Source: JBDKGD01 sp964645125 (GTDB lineage Bacteria > Patescibacteriota > Minisyncoccia > UBA6257 > 2-01-FULL-56-20). From it: a DNA stretch of 5,005 nucleotides. The stretch lies in assembly GCA_964645125.1 (NCBI GenBank), contig CAZXZC010000043.1, forward strand, positions 1 through 5,005. Direction: 5' to 3'. The position numbers and the translations under genes are program-made. This document shows positions 4,656 through 5,005 of the stretch, in pieces. Below the pieces are notes generated by a model. The model did not search any database. It was not told the origin of the DNA and saw only the letters and a program-made list of their open reading frames with translations. The first letter of the stretch is position 1. Each line of letters starts with the position of its first letter.

Positions 4656-4778
4656 TGTTGTCGGCATATCCTACTTTCCCTCCCGCATATCGCAGTTAGT
4701 ATCATCGGATGCGCGTGCTTTCATGACTCTGTTCGGAATGGGAAGAGATGGTGCACACGAGCATGAAACACCGACAAC
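4656..4778 (-). rRNA. rrf: 5S ribosomal RNA
   Basis: The terminal helix is clear: TGTTGTCGG at 4656-4664 pairs with CCGACAACA at 4771-4779. Between them lie the expected 5S landmarks on the complementary strand, including TTCGGAATGGGAAGAGATGGTG (interrupted here as TTCGGAATGG at 4733-4742 and GAGATGGTG) for loops B and C, and CCTACTTTCCC at 4670-4680 near the 3' end. Length is about 122 nt, normal for 5S. Exact ends are uncertain by one or two bases. It follows 23S after a 77-nt spacer without a tRNA. Confidence 0.92.
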
Positions 4779-4855
4779 AAAAGACCCTAATCACTTTTGT
4801 TGGGTATGGCTTGTCAATTATTGAACACAAAATGTTGATTGATAAATCAGTATTG
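4779..4855 (-). other. 23S-5S spacer, no tRNA
   Basis: The spacer is AT-rich and codes for nothing I can see. TCAAT-T-ATTGA at 4815-4825 and TTTTGT/ACAAAA pairings suggest small processing hairpins. Confidence 0.5.
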
Positions 4856-5005
4856 GGATGGTTGGTAGATATGTTATTAGTACCCTTCGGCTATAAACTC
4901 TCGCGAGCCTTACACCTTGGGCCTATCAACCTGGTAGTCTTCCAGGAAACCATAATACCTTATCTTGGGGTGGGCTTCGTGCTTAGATGCTTTCAGCGCT
5001 TATCC
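4856..5005 (-). rRNA. rrl: 23S ribosomal RNA, 3' end only (rest beyond window)
   Basis: The sequence is the complement of the end of domain VI. GGTACTAAT (4884-4876), GTTGATAGGCC (around 4930-4920) and GCTGAAAGCATCTAAGCACGAAG (read in pieces between 4999 and 4976) are strongly conserved 23S segments. The 3' end is placed about 20 nt after GGTACTAAT by analogy with E. coli and is approximate. Confidence 0.95.

Noticed and set aside
4572..4824. Plus-strand open frames of 64 and 70 residues
   Set aside because: They run antisense across the 5S gene and its terminator and have no ribosome binding site.

Overview
The window looks like a stretch of a bacterial chromosome in which every gene I can support lies on the minus strand. 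Read in the direction of transcription (high to low coordinates) the order is: 3' end of 23S rRNA, 5S rRNA, a terminator, a 111-residue orphan protein, a tRNA-Ala(CGC), a tandem array of 81-nt hairpin units, a 221-residue orphan protein, a terminator, a secreted subtilisin-like protease, a 93-residue Cys-rich protein, a terminator, and rmuC, which runs off the left edge.

The organism may belong to the Candidate Phyla Radiation / Patescibacteria. Pointers are many short orphan proteins, a tRNA gene without an encoded CCA, an RmuC of the coiled-coil type common there, and two genes whose -10 boxes sit 6 nt before the ATG, so their transcripts should be leaderless. This is inference. The 23S fragment would settle it in a database search, which I could not run.

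Left part (1-2850): rmuC has a TM helix, a long coiled coil and the TRGTWGE signature. A strong terminator separates it from the 93-aa protein, which has a YHS/TRASH-like zinc-site pattern. Next comes a complete S8 protease with signal peptide, prodomain and an intact Asp/His/Asn/Ser set.

Middle (2850-4110): this is the unusual part. Between the 221-aa gene and tRNA-Ala is an array with an exact 81-nt period. Each full unit has a variable hairpin A, a conserved GGAA/ACATAG segment, a variable hairpin B and a conserved 16-nt motif (GCCATGTGCGACCACA). Stem sequences differ between units but stay complementary, so structure seems to be selected. The array lies directly 3' of the tRNA on the same strand. 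A degenerate copy of the tRNA 3' end sits at the array edge, a degenerate copy of the tRNA 5' half lies upstream of the tRNA, and the tRNA is bracketed by a perfect 14-nt inverted repeat. The arrangement resembles in outline the tRNA-linked repeats (rtT) of the E. coli tyrT operon, but the sequences are different.

Right part (4110-5005): the 111-aa orphan has a near-ideal Shine-Dalgarno sequence and follows the rRNA operon terminator. The 5S gene has a clear terminal helix, and 150 nt of the 23S 3' end are present.
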